Assembly: GCA_010093685.1 (NCBI GenBank)
Contig: MU006225.1
Span: 626,507 to 690,506, forward strand
Origin: Ophiobolus disseminans
Taxonomy: Eukaryota; Ascomycota; Dothideomycetes; Pleosporales; Phaeosphaeriaceae
Length of the DNA stretch: 64,000 nt
Direction: 5' to 3'
The notes under the pieces are model-generated. The model worked only from the letters and a program-made list of their open reading frames with translations, had not been told where the DNA came from and did not search any database. The position numbers and the translations under genes are program-made. Every line of letters begins with the position of its first letter. Position 1 is the stretch's first letter. Below, one piece after another: positions 1-10,943 of the stretch.

Positions 1-1129
1 TTTTGAGGGAGCGGAGCGAGGTTTCCGAGAGGGCGACGCCGAGGCCGGAGGTGGTCATGATGAGCTGGGTGGACCATGCGACGCGTCGGTCTTGCTGCTG
101 CTGGCGCTCTGGCTCTTTGCCGTTTGTTGACGACGAAACAATGGCTGTCTCCTCGTAGCTTGGTGAACGCTGGTCGTCGTATGCAGGCAAGGACTCGGCG
201 TATGAAGAGCGTGACGTGGCTCTCGTACGCGATGCCGTGTGCGCTTCGTCGATGTCCATGGCATCGTCTGAGGGACTTGCTCGCCGTTGCCGCTTCCGTG
301 ATGAGTCTTCGCCGCCGGCCTCGAGATCGCTGGGTCGTCTGCCTTGCTCCCCCAAGTACCGTCGGATGTTCTTCTCCATGCCCGTCCGCCGGCCCACAGA
401 AGACACCGTATTCACCATGGGCGATCCAATGTTACGCTCGATGAGCTCAGCGCCATACTGGACGAATCGCGGGGTGTAGCCCTTTGTTGTGTTGTAGGCG
501 GATATTGAGCCGTTGATAGTGCCTCCAAGCCACGGGTGGTTGGACGTGAGAAGTGATAGGAGTGGTTCGGGCTCGGCAGTGGGTGATCGAGCGGATAGTG
601 TCAGTGAGCGTGCTGTTGGTGACCGAGCGAAGTCTGCGACATATTAGTATCCTCATGTGACCGTGTCCAGAGTGCAAACATGAGAGTGCGACATACCGGG
701 ATTGCCCAGCCCGCTCAACGCCTCTGCCGCCAGTCTGACGTCCGGATCGTCCATACTGACACTCGTCTCCCTCCGCGCCTTCTCATCCTGCGCACTCCAC
801 ACGCTCGCCGTGTCCATGGGACTTCCTATATCTTCCGACATCCTGGGCAGGCCATCGGGCACCCGCGGGAACGTCGCACTGTGCAGGGACGGCAGCTGCC
901 CCCATTGCGCACCGTCGAATTGCGACTTCGGACTGAACTCTATCGAGTTGCGCGGGGTATGACGCGCCGACGGAGTAGCATCTGGCAGGTCCAGCGACTT
1001 TATCCCCGGCAGGCGCCCGTTGTTCTGCTGTGCGTGTGGAATGTGTGTCGGCACGGACGGCAGGTGGAAGGACTCGGGCTCGTGTTGCGCATAGGCAGGC
1101 GGCGGTGGTCGCTGCTGCTCCTGCTGCAT
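1..1129 (-). CDS. OPI1: OPI1-family transcriptional repressor, 5' part (3' end lies outside the window)
   Basis: Fungal homologue of Opi1, the repressor that links phospholipid precursor levels to inositol/choline biosynthesis genes; filamentous relatives include the Neurospora clock-controlled gene ccg-8. The start at 1129 begins a Gln/Pro-rich N-terminus (MQQEQQRPPPPAYAQHEPES). Exon 1 carries the conserved block DVRLAAEALSGLGNP, corresponding to the Sin3-interacting region in yeast Opi1. A 63-bp intron (634-696, GTATGT donor, CGCAG acceptor) joins in phase to exon 2, which encodes SNHPWLGGTINGSISAYNTT, then RFVQYGAELIERNIGSPM, a basic/acidic Ser-rich linker with KRQRR, and near the window edge QDRRVAWSTQLIMTTSGLGV, the start of the C-terminal activator-interaction region. 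The frame stays open at base 1, so the protein is truncated only by the window. Family identity is firm; target genes are inferred from the family. Confidence 0.88.
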
Positions 1130-2279
1130 GGTGCTGGCTTATTCTGTCGCGCCGTGACTTTGAAGCGACTACCCCACGTTCTTCTTTCCCACCTCGAGTC
1201 GTCGAGTGTATCTTCGCAGTCGCTCTGCTATCCGTCTCGACTTTCGCTATCTCCGTCACAATTGATGCTGCACACGATGCCGCAGCGGGGACGGCTGCTC
1301 GAAGCGGTAGCGCGCTCCGTCACTGCGTGGTCGGCGCTGTCGGCGTGCGAATGGGGCGTATGACGATGGCTAAGGGGGCTTGCGAACGTCAACTCGACCT
1401 CGACATGTTCACTGGGAGATGCGATCTTGATGAGAGCTCGGGAATGGTCGGCTGTGTCTGCAACGGATCGTGAGCACGGAAGTGAGGAGAGACAGCGCAG
1501 GGCTGGTGGGCAGCGAATTGGCAACCACAAAGGCGCTTCACATGTCAATCAATCTTATCACATGTTCGCCCATCCCACGCCACACATGTTCCTTGGCGTC
1601 CGTTTCTCACCCTGTCATGCAAGAGTTAGCCCTTGAGCATGATAAGGACGACCGAGCTATAGACGCCATTGCGTCCAGCTTGAAACACCGCATCTGTAGA
1701 CGCTCATTTTGCACCTGATTGTGCGGACATAAAAAAACAGCTGTAGCCTCGTGATCCCAAGACGTCAGTGTTGGGGGTAAGCGGATGCTCACTGGCTGCC
1801 GATCTGCCCCCTAAAAAAGGGTTCCGTGTCTGCCATGCGAGGTTCCACAAGTCAGTACCAGAAACATAACATCCACTGCCTCAATTGTAGAAACAGACTG
1901 TTATATCAAAAGCACCACAGCCAAAAAGAGCGGAATGGTTCCTCGGTGACATCGAACTTCTGAGAGCAACCGAGGTTTATGAGGAACTTTTGGAGTCATC
2001 GGAAGCATGCTTCCGATGGGGTGCGCAAGGCTGACTATCTCATCCGACACTAGACTGACAGGCCCCACATGAACGACTCGGGGAGCGATGTGCCAACGTC
2101 GTCTTCTTCAATATGTTGCTCATGGTAAGTATGTGTTCGCATGACATAACTTCGAGTGTGTTCGCCGTTAGACATCCTGATCACAAAAAGTCGAGTTCAA
2201 AGTCAGGGATTCATCAAGACTCAACTCCAACAATCTCAGCTACCAAGAAGCAGCATAAAAATAGAAACAGTGCGAATCC
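1130..2279. other. Intergenic: OPI1 promoter side and exonuclease 3' side
   Basis: About 1.15 kb between two minus-strand genes. It should hold the OPI1 promoter and 5' leader and the exonuclease 3' UTR. Short open frames here lack recognisable protein features. I see no repeat, tRNA or conserved site that I can support. Confidence 0.5.
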
Positions 2280-4304
2280 TCATGTTCTTCCAGAAAACTT
2301 AACAATATTCTTCAACAGATCCGTCCCCGTCTGCTGACAAGCAAGTGCAAAAGTATCAATACCTGGAATCTTGTCCAGTTCTTCCACTGTCTGCGGTGCC
2401 CTGATCACAATCAGGCTCAGTGTACGTTCAGACACGATAGGCGGCGCTCCTGGAGGTCGTCGCCCAAGCTTGTTGGTGACAAGCTTGCTAAAAGCTAGCA
2501 GCTTATTGCGAGATATCCTCGATCGCGGCGTCAGAGGTGCGAAGTGGAGGGGAGCAGGTTTCGATGGAGTAGCTGGTGGTGGTATGGAGGTATCTGGTAG
2601 TGGCAACAGAGGGGCTTGGGTCATCTGTTGGAGGCGTTGTGAGGCGGTGAGTGTGGCCTCTTTTGATGGGCTTTCGGTTCTTTTGCGCTTCAGATGAGGT
2701 GTGGGGTGTGATGGTGTCATGCCAAAATCTAGTGATAGTAAAGAATCGTCAGTAGCACAGGAGGCGCCGTCGTCATCTGACTCGTCCGAGTTGAGTTCTC
2801 CGGCATCTAGTTTTGTTTCTGCCATTGTGAAAGATAAGCCGGTGTGTAGCTGCGGCGTGCGCTGCGTTGGTGTTGCAAAAGCTGGGGACGAGTCTGGTGA
2901 GTCTTGAGCGTCATGACGTCCGCGTCGGGGCAGTCGATTCGGAGTACTTGGAGGCTCTTGTGCTTCGTACCGCTCCGAAGATGTGGTTGTCGCTTTTGCT
3001 TCGACAGCTGTGGTGGTATCTGTTACGCTGTCTGGATCCATGAACTGAGATATGACCTCCAGCCATACTTTACCATAAGTTTCTTCTTGTTTTGGACCGA
3101 TACCTTTGACTGCAAGTAATGTCTTCTTGTCAGTGGGACGGTCCAATGCAAGTGCCACAAGCACGGTATTTGTGGTGACTTTGTAGACCGGCAAGCCAGC
3201 CTTCTCAGCGAGACTGGCCCGGCGTAGCACAAGCTCATTGTATAGCGCATGGGACACTGCATCGGACAGCTCTTTAGGAATCTTGGGGGTTTTCGGCTTC
3301 GATGCTTGCGGAACATTCTTGTCTTTCGCCTTGCTATTGCTTGGTAGCACGCTGTCAGACATCGCAGTCTCGAAAAATGTCTCTGAGGTAATCAGAGTTC
3401 CGTCCTTGGTTCGAGCATCCAACCTTAGCGGAATGACTCCAGAGAGTTTATGTCCCAAGTATCCATCTGCGTATCTCTCTGCGTATATTGGTAGAGGTGG
3501 TTTCGACTTCATTTTGAGGCGCTTGTAGTTCATGCAGTGGTAAAGCATATAACCAGCATATGCATCGCCCGCGGCATAGTTGATTTGATCCCTGGACAGC
3601 GGCTTGCTCCAATTACTAGTCCTCACATCCCCTTTGTATAGCGGATGTCCCAACTGATCCTCTACCAGACGTGCGAGACTCACGAGTTTGGTCGAGACCA
3701 GCTCTGGCTTGAAGCCTCCAAACTTGACGAGGCGGTACAGATGACTCAGCTCAACTGCCCCTTTCGGATCCAGTTTGAAGTGACGGCGCATGCGAGCGAA
3801 GTCTGCATTGAGAATGCCAACACCCAATTTCCCAATCTCAGGGTTCTCGATCAGCTTCCGAAGAGATGGCGCAATGATATCGTCTGTGGTTTTTCCGGAA
3901 TGTAATCCAATGTGGAATAGACCAATTCTATCCTCAGATGCAACCTGTATCAAGCCAATCTTGTTCTGTAAGCCCGTCTTCTTGTAGTCATCCCAAGGCC
4001 ACTCCATATCAAATCCAACAACAGGTTCGTCTAGGAATTGCTGCGCAATCTTCTCTGAGTCTGCTTTAGTTTTGCTGTACAAGATCTGCACTGGCTTGTC
4101 GCCGGGCCCTCTGTACAACCTTTGGCTCCACCAACACTTCTTCAGTGGACGACTCGAGTCAAACCCGAAGGACTTGAGCGACTGTTGCCCCTGCTGTTGT
4201 TTGGGAAGCTGTAGCTTGAAGGACAGTGGCCAGCGAGCCATGTTATCGGCCTCCGGCTTCTCCAGGTCGCCGTCGTTGTTGACAACGGGCGCTGTGTCTT
4301 CCAT
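2280..4304 (-). CDS. 3'-5' exonuclease (WRN/Rrp6-like DEDDy fold) with HRDC domains
   Basis: Single-exon gene, 674 residues. Residues 70-265 form a DnaQ-superfamily 3'-5' exonuclease: exo I is FDMEW (D99, E101), exo II lies around GILNADF (D168), and exo III is INYAAGDAYAGYMLY (Y243, D247), the DEDDy pattern of WRN and RNase D-type enzymes. A first HRDC-like helical module lies near 348-422 (AVSHALYNELVLRR ... VKGIGPKQEETYG). A second is at the C-terminus near 592-674 (ISRNKLLAFSKLVTNK ... LDKIPGIDTFALACQQTG). The linker at 425-590 is acidic, Ser/Thr-rich and low in complexity. No helicase motif is present, so it is not a RecQ fusion. Architecture is exonuclease-HRDC-linker-HRDC, as in fungal proteins annotated 3'-5' exonuclease/helicase; whether it acts on DNA or RNA cannot be decided from sequence. 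The gene is oriented away from the PEBP gene upstream. Confidence 0.85.
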   Translation of the reverse strand: MEDTAPVVNNDGDLEKPEADNMARWPLSFKLQLPKQQQGQQSLKSFGFDSSRPLKKCWWSQRLYRGPGDKPVQILYSKTKADSEKIAQQFLDEPVVGFDMEWPWDDYKKTGLQNKIGLIQVASEDRIGLFHIGLHSGKTTDDIIAPSLRKLIENPEIGKLGVGILNADFARMRRHFKLDPKGAVELSHLYRLVKFGGFKPELVSTKLVSLARLVEDQLGHPLYKGDVRTSNWSKPLSRDQINYAAGDAYAGYMLYHCMNYKRLKMKSKPPLPIYAERYADGYLGHKLSGVIPLRLDARTKDGTLITSETFFETAMSDSVLPSNSKAKDKNVPQASKPKTPKIPKELSDAVSHALYNELVLRRASLAEKAGLPVYKVTTNTVLVALALDRPTDKKTLLAVKGIGPKQEETYGKVWLEVISQFMDPDSVTDTTTAVEAKATTTSSERYEAQEPPSTPNRLPRRGRHDAQDSPDSSPAFATPTQRTPQLHTGLSFTMAETKLDAGELNSDESDDDGASCATDDSLLSLDFGMTPSHPTPHLKRKRTESPSKEATLTASQRLQQMTQAPLLPLPDTSIPPPATPSKPAPLHFAPLTPRSRISRNKLLAFSKLVTNKLGRRPPGAPPIVSERTLSLIVIRAPQTVEELDKIPGIDTFALACQQTGTDLLKNIVKFSGRT

Positions 4305-5587
4305 CTTGTCCTCGGAGATGCAGAATAACTACAAGTCATGGAATGTAGTTTTCACGCTACGTGATGTTGATGATGCGGTCGCAACGTGGAGTGGCGGAGC
4401 ACTGGCCGGCGCTAAATCGCGCCAGCACGTGTTGTTAGCTAGCGTGATTTCATCTTTCCTCACGTCTGCTTTCCTTTCGTCTCATCCCAACTTCATGTGA
4501 GCCGCTACCTGATGCATTTCGTTGTCGCTATCTTGTAAAAATCGTCACCACCAGTGGAGACAGGTGAGGATCTAGTACGAGAGTGCGAGCGAGATAGGGA
4601 GGAAAGTGAAAAATAGAGTTCATGTGGCATTGATGCCAAAACAACATGATTTTAACCTACTTGCACGCCGCAAATTCTAACGCGCGAGGATCAACTCGCT
4701 GTAGCATCTGTTGTACTCTCCTTGAAACCCTGCATCTTCTTTTCAACTTATTTGACCATTCAGTCCTCCAGTGATCACCCCTGTAAAGATAGCGCCCCAT
4801 CACAACGACGGCGAGAACAAAATCGAAAAGCCCCCAGCTGAAAGGCCTGGAGTACATATAATCTTTCAATCTATCGCGCCGCCTGCTGCTTTAGTTCTTG
4901 CTGGCTTTGCAAGCTCATTGCCTAAGTACAATCTCGCCCTAACTCAATTATTCTTTAAAAGATTCGAGATCCAACTCGATTCTTCTCTAAAAGACTCATG
5001 ATCCATCCGCCTTTTGATGCGTTTATCATGGAATTCGTCATCTCCATATTTCAGCAAAGTTCCCATCGCACAACATCGCATCACCCTTTTTCATCCGCGT
5101 CGCCATGAAGCAGCAATTCAGTGACACGAATTACGCGACCACACCATCCATCATCCATCGTCACCCATCCAGCACAACACCACCTGGGCATTCAACCATT
5201 CAGCCGACACAATCCCCCATCTTCACATCTGGTTCCGCCCTCGGCATTATTCACCCGCCACGCCGCCAAGCCACGACGTTGCGGCTCCCACGCACTCCGC
5301 GTTTTAGACCCATGGGTACGCAGTTCATCCAGCGGAGCCTTGGCCATCATGTCACACTGCAAGTGACAAGCTGTACCAAGGACACGGCGTGCACGTTATG
5401 GGACGCGTGGTCCTTGGGATGTGGGGATGAGATATGATATATGGGATGTGCTGCGTGAATGTAGATGGGTTGTATTTTCGATAGAGATTTTTTCGGTTTC
5501 GGGATTCGCGTTATTTTGTTCGCTGGTCGAGAATATTATTTACATTCTTATTGATTTTCTGGGAAGGTCGAAGACAATACCATCAGT
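4305..5587. other. Divergent intergenic region between exonuclease and PEBP genes
   Basis: 1.28 kb separating two divergently transcribed genes, so both promoters lie here. The part next to the PEBP start (about 5420-5587) is AT-rich with several ATAT and TTATTT runs. A 110-codon frame at 5105-5437 is compositionally odd and matches nothing I recognise. Confidence 0.45.
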
Positions 5588-6374
5588 ATGTACATTTCAT
5601 CGCCATTCCTCATCGCAGCGCTGGGAAGCATCGCGTGTGCACAAACGACACCTCAACGCTTCACGCCAGCTACAAGTGCAAAACTAGAAGTCGTGTTCAA
5701 TTCAACGGCCGTAAACACACCAGGGCAACTTCTTTCCAAAACCAGTACGTCCCTCACCACCCCATCTTCCATTCTACCCCGACCTAACCACACCAGCAAC
5801 ATCCACACAACCCCAAATCGCCCTCTCCAATGTCCAAAGCACCCAAAATGAAACATACATGTTCATCATGCTCGACCTCGACGTCCCACCCCAAGGCAGC
5901 AGCACAAAGCGACGCGTCCTCCTGCACGCCCTAACCACAGGCTTCAAAGCGACACAGCAACGCATCACCGGCTCGGGCACGCTCCTCGCGTCTCCGCAAA
6001 AGGGGCCGGCGATGTATATTCCGCCGGGCCCGCCAGCTACAGACACGATAGCGCATCGCTACGTGGAACTGTTGTTCCGGCAGCCAGCGAATCTGAACGT
6101 GCAGGCAAGCGATTTTGCGAATATAACGGGCCGCTTCAATTTCGACGTCGTGAAGTTCATGGCTGAGAATCAAGTGGGTGCGCCGGTGGCGGGGAATTTC
6201 TTCACGGTGGATGGGAGGGCGAATGCGACGGCGGCGAGTGGGAGTGGGACGGCGACGGGGAGTGGTGGGATAGCGAGGAATACGTTGGTGCCGTTTGAGG
6301 GGGCGGCGGGGAGGAGGGAGGTGGCGTGGGGATTTGTGGGGATGGTGGGTGGGTTGGCTGTTGTTGTGATGTGA
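5588..6374 (+). CDS. Secreted PEBP-family protein, probably GPI-anchored
   Basis: 244-residue phosphatidylethanolamine-binding-protein-like protein. A signal peptide (MYISSPFLIAALGSIACAQT) starts exon 1. A 52-bp intron (5745-5796; GTACGT donor, CTAAC branch site, CCAG acceptor) joins in phase 1. Exon 2 carries the PEBP core MFIMLDLDVPPQ, the ligand-site region GTLLASPQKGPAMYIPPGPPATDTIAHRYVELLF (the fungal variant of the PEBP central motif) and RFNFDVVKFMAENQVGAPVAGNFF. The C-terminus is a Gly/Ser/Thr-rich stretch followed by a hydrophobic tail ending VAWGFVGMVGGLAVVVM without a basic tail, a typical GPI-attachment signal. Fungal secreted PEBPs of this class are cell-surface proteins of unclear role; lipid binding is inferred from family only. 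The low-complexity GC-rich 3' end makes the GPI site hard to place exactly. Confidence 0.8.
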
Positions 6375-6663
6375 TGGGTAATAGCATCTGGTAGATAGGC
6401 TGCGTCAACGAAGCAGTGAAGCCGGAGACCCGGCAATTGTACATCCGACAAGATCATGTCAACGTCGAGTATGAATAAAGCCCAGTTGACGTCTCTTCAC
6501 AACTTGGATTCTCGAAACAGTGAAAATGAAAACGTCTAATTCAATGCGTGAGCCTTCCGGTGAGGCTCCTATAGAAACGTGGTATCATCCCAATTCACAA
6601 TTCAACGCCAGTAATGCCAAACAGGTTCTTTTCGGTGAAAGATATGACCTTAGAGGCTGCATC

Positions 6664-8119
6664 CTAGATGTTGATGTTGACCTGCAATAGGTATTCGGCA
6701 ATGTTCTTCTTGCCTTGTGACACGATACGATCGGCTAAGCTGTCTCCAATTTTCGCAACAAGGCGCTCCCTTAGGGGCTCGAGATTGCTAATACCATTAG
6801 TTGCCGGTAAGGGACTCGATGCAGCCGCCTTCTCCAAAGCGTTGAAGAGAACCTCGATGACCTTGTCGACATCGTGCTTGTTGTTGTCATCCGATAGGTG
6901 CTTCGTAAGGACATCATCGTTGTAGTGCTTCAGGTTCGGGATGATCAGCATCCGAACACCCTCCAGCAAGGTGATGGACATCAGAGCCCACAGTGCACCA
7001 TAGTGAGTGCCAGGCGGCTTATCCGGGTCCATCCATTGTTTCAGGCACGTCCGCGCTATGCGTGCCTTGAGCCCCTGGTTAGAGGCTGAACTCTTCTGGC
7101 AAATGCGACTGAGCAGGCCTGCAGAGATCCTTCGCAGTTCAAGGTGGTCATGGGACGATGCCGATCCATTCATGTTGCTGCCGTTTAATGTTTCGGAAGA
7201 GGCGGTTGACGGCGCCTGTTGAGTGGCTGGACCTAGGTGTCTGCCTGTGCAACATGTCAGAATTGGTGGCACCATATATGCCATGTACGGATCGAGGTAG
7301 ATGGCTGAGTTGTCCAGGAGCGCTTCCGTGGCCTGCATCATCTGGCGCAATATGAACAAATTTTTCATGTTGTGGGTGACCTTCTCCGCAATGAAGCTCA
7401 ACAGATACGTGGTGAGTTGGTGGATGCCTGGTTCTGTGCGGATAGCTGCGAGCGCGGCCGTCTGCCATTCGATGTTGGTCTCATCGGTGAGGGCACTCGA
7501 CAGCTTGGCGAAAAGCTCCTGCGACTCCTTGGACAGCACGTGTTTCACGAGCGGCTTGACATTGACATTGTCAAGTCCGTTGGCCGCGGCCAGATGTGGG
7601 TTCGCGTTGGAGCCCTTCGGCAGCAGGTCGGCAGTGTTTGTGGTGGGGTTCTGCGGTATTGACGGCTGGACGCCTTCGACCGCTAGCCAGTGCGCTGGAT
7701 CGTGTTAGAAAGTGAGTGGTGAGTCAGAAGCGGCGCATACCTGTGAATGTGATCTCTCGTGGCACCTTGGGCAGCGGGGCGTTAATGAGCTTCTCAAAGT
7801 CGACCTCCTCGTCCTCGACGTAGTACAGCGGTTGGCCGGGGCCGAGTGAGGCTTCGCCAAAACGCAGCGGACGGGTGGACTCGTAGCCGTACAGAGGCTC
7901 CACATTTAATACTTTGAGCGCATGGGATATATCGTGTGTGCTCAACATGGTCCGCTTCCCGTGTCGCATGAACTTCATCGCCTCCTCCAGCACCTGCGCC
8001 AACCGGAAGTCAACGTCACGGGCTAGCTCCTCGACCACATTGTCGGCAAGTGAAGCGATGCCGACAGACTCTGCGACATCGCGCACATTGTCGGGGTTCC
8101 AGGTACTGACGCCGGACAT
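6664..8119 (-). CDS. TAF6: TAF6, TFIID/SAGA histone-fold subunit
   Basis: 469-residue transcription initiation factor subunit shared by TFIID and SAGA. Exon 1 (7741-8119) encodes the N-terminal histone fold, MSGVSTWNPDNVRDVAESVG, with LADNVVEELARDVDFRLAQVLEEA and the family signature KRTMLSTHDISHALKVLNVEPLYGY. A 46-bp intron (7695-7740, GTATGC donor, ATCCAG acceptor) sits after EITFT and restores AHWLAVEGVQPSIPQNP. The C-terminal half is the TAF6 HEAT-repeat domain: VKHVLSKESQELFAKLSSAL, LRQMMQATEALLDN, YLDPYMAYMVPPILTCCTGR (a block highly conserved in TAF6) and KQWMDPDKPPGTHYGALWAL. The ATG at 8119 was chosen because it directly precedes the histone fold; a longer upstream frame is not conserved. 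Length matches other fungal TAF6 proteins. Confidence 0.95.
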
Positions 8120-9467
8120 TGCTGGCGGGCGGAGTGTCGTGTGAGGTGTGAGCTGTAATCGGCGGGGTGGGCGCAGGTGTAGGTGCGTCTCGCTGAGTGA
8201 AGCGGCTGGGTGATAGGGCCGATGGGAGGGCGGCGAGGGTGTCACTGGACGGGTGACGCGACTGCAGAGCTGGTGGGTGTGACGGCGAGCCCTACAAGCA
8301 GGTCCAGCACATGTCTATCCGCTCGGGGATGGCGCTCGTAAGCTGCAGGCGGGTGTAGCCGCCGGTCGACCTTAATTGCACGGTAGTGAGCTGCGAGAGC
8401 CTTTGTCGGCTAGAGAGAGAGCTACAGGCGGGGAGGTAGGAAGTTGCGCAATTGTGCTTGTGGCTCAAAGGAAGTCGCGATGGGTGATGCTCGCGTCGGT
8501 CTTGGCGCGCCTGCCCCGTCAGTCCCCTAGCGCGAGGCGCGACTTGCCCAGCGTTCCCATCGTCACCGTCGACTAACGGCCGCACGCTCTCACCGATCTT
8601 TCACACCGATGCCCATCGTGTGCGAGTCCTGCATCTAGCCATCTCCACCGTCTTCCTCCGTCTCATCACCATACGTGAGCACCGCTGTGCATGTCCCAGC
8701 CCAATGGTTTGCTTCACTCCACTTATACGCAAACAATGCCGCTTCACAACTCGGCAACAATCGATACAGCAGAAACGGCATGTAAATATTGGCTCCGTTG
8801 TTATGCTTGACGGCTTCTCGTTGCGACAAACCGCGCGAACTCCATGTTTTGGGACCGTAGCCTCTGATGTGGGAGCAGGTCTCGCCTGGCAGACCGCCAT
8901 TTCAAAGCTCTATCAAGGGCAGCAACGTCGGCCTAGCATTACGCTTCGATGAGCTGCTGTCGTATTGAGCCCGAGCAAATCGCATGCAGCCGATTGCCTT
9001 CGTCTCTGCTCCTTCCGGTTACACAGAAAATCTCATTGTCTCCTATCGTCGCCACGTTGCTATCCGTCGCTAGACATGACATCCTCTGAGCTAATCTACA
9101 GCCGTGCCTTCGGGGAAGGGCTACCTCTGCCGCCTGTACTCCCACAAGGCCAAACCAGCAATTCATTCCAGTATTGATTATTCCAACTTGGCCTTGCTTA
9201 ACGCCGTCCGTCTTCCCGTACGGGCCGTTGCAAGTCTGCTTGCTTCTGTCCACTGTCAATGAGTTTGCCAGCAAGGCACGCCGCCCTGACAGCCACTTAC
9301 TCAATACTGGATACAGACTATTTAATGTTGAGCAACGGCATTAGTGTTTCCTCCAGAGCAGCCATCTGATTTCTTCACAACTACACTTCTACACACTGTC
9401 TTCAAAATCCTACAATCAATACTATTCAACTTTGCATCGCCTCACATAACCGCAGTCAACAATCAAC
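8120..9467. other. Intergenic, TAF6 promoter side
   Basis: 1.35 kb with no convincing coding region. The proximal part (8120-8300) is the TAF6 5' leader and promoter. A TATTTAA box at 9319-9325, about 140 bp upstream of the ATG at 9468, could serve the small-gene candidate. Confidence 0.4.
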
Positions 9468-9734
9468 ATGGCAATCGTTGATCTGAACTGCACTTCCAGC
9501 ACCGAGTCGCCCCTCGCGCAGCATGACAACTTGAACATGCCGTCATCGGCCGATCTGTCTTCCTTCTCATTACAAGACCGCTCACGAGATGACCCGCCAT
9601 CACCTCCCCCACAACCACCGCCAAGCCCAGCAAGCTGGAGTCGTCTTTCATCGGTATGTTGTGTTACCCCCGGAACTTGTGCGTCTTCTGACAGCCACGC
9701 CAAGCTCGAGTCCCTTACACCTCTGACGATTTGA
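9468..9734 (+). CDS. Candidate small gene of unknown function, splicing unresolved
   Basis: A weak candidate. The ATG at 9468 has a good context (CAACATGGCA), is preceded by a pyrimidine- and CA-rich leader and a TATTTAA box, and opens a Ser/Pro-rich frame starting MAIVDLNCTSSTESPLAQHD and containing DDPPSPPPQPPPSPAS. Unspliced it is 88 residues. A consensus donor GTATGT at 9655 after RLSS suggests splicing. Acceptors at 9695, 9750, 9792 and 9808 are all possible, so the 3' part could run to about 10140. No domain is recognisable, and the downstream frames have no clear homology. It may be an orphan gene, a noncoding transcript or chance. Confidence 0.25.
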   Translation: MAIVDLNCTSSTESPLAQHDNLNMPSSADLSSFSLQDRSRDDPPSPPPQPPPSPASWSRLSSVCCVTPGTCASSDSHAKLESLTPLTI

Positions 9735-10943
9735 ATTCTGGGGTAATAGTGGGTCCGTGGTTAGTACTCTTCTTCCGCGGAAGTCGCATTCGCTCACTGT
9801 TCAACAGGTCCAGCATCGCTTGCGCTTCCCCCGCATGTGCCCTGTCTCGTCGCACTTGAGTCTGTTTCAATCTCCCCTGCATCTTCCGTGGTGTCTTTGG
9901 CTCGTGGTCTACATGGACATGGGAGCACCTGGGCACCGTCTCCCCGGATCGTTATTACTGGACGATGTTCTAATTCGGTGTCAGCGCTGCAGGACTTGGA
10001 ACTTGAGGAGGTGACAGCTGTACGGCGCCAGCTTTGCCTACTGATGCCATCATGTCTTTCTCTTTCTCATCTCGTCTCTCCCTGTATGCTAGAAATCATG
10101 GGTTACGTTCAACATCCACAATTGAAATACGGCGTGACATGAGCAAACAGTTTCATACTTTATAACGACCTCCTAACGCTTTTCTTTCGTATATCCTGCT
10201 CAATCAGGTTTATAAACATCAAGTATTTGCATCTGTCTTCGATTAACTTGTCACCTTTGTGCGTAGGGTGTCGCTTGCATACTAAAGGTGAAGGCATTCA
10301 GTTTTCACTGCTGATAACTGTTCTTATCCTGAGTAGATGGAGACAGTTACGCTAATCGAAGAAAGGGATACCTATCCTTTTGTTTGATAAGGATACCTTC
10401 AGCTTACTTCAAGGCAAGCATATCCGATCAGACGTTGCTGCTACACTGCATGATGGCAGGCAAAACCTTTATGCTCATACTCATCGGACTATAACTAGTG
10501 CAACTACCCCTCGAAGACAAACTATATTTTGAAATCAACGACACTCTCAAGTCTGGAGTTGCTGTTCACTCTCAGCTGTTCAATGACGCACTTACTCCAC
10601 ATCATTCGCTTACCTAAATATACTAGCGCGCACTAGTCGCGTCCCTGCCTTTGCCAAAAACGAACCTGCAACGCTCTGCCTCAACGGATAAACCCCAACA
10701 AAGTCGACCCGACCACCGATACTCGCTTTCCGTTGTGGACCGTCATTCGTTCTGTTCACACTCATCAGTAAACAGGCGGTGAGATAAATCGCCGCAATCG
10801 TATACCCCGCCAGCGGCAATCGCTTGGCACTGCCCGCAGCAGTCCCCACTTGACCAAGAGGCAAACATATCTCTCTTCTTCTACCACGCTGCTCAATCAA
10901 CACTAAGCGTGTAACTTGCTGAAAAGCTTCGAGGACACGTAGC
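9735..10943. other. Intergenic, helicase promoter side
   Basis: 1.2 kb upstream of the helicase. It contains possible 3' exons of the preceding candidate gene and a dense cluster of GATA cores listed separately. The 10440-10940 part holds the probable helicase promoter and leader; I see no other structure. Confidence 0.4.
10313..10395. promoter_or_regulatory. Cluster of six GATA cores
   Basis: Six GATA/TATC cores lie within 83 bp on both strands: GATAA at 10313, TTATC at 10324, GATA at 10367, TATC at 10373, GATAA at 10386 and GATA at 10392. The last four form near-palindromic ggatacctatcc and gataaggatacc. Chance expectation is under one. It lies about 550 bp upstream of the helicase ATG. 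Fungal GATA factors (nitrogen, light or iron regulators) bind such cores; binding here is inference. Confidence 0.4.

Noticed and set aside
5105..5437. 110-codon plus-strand frame in the exonuclease-PEBP promoter
   Set aside because: Low-complexity His/Pro/Thr text without conserved features.
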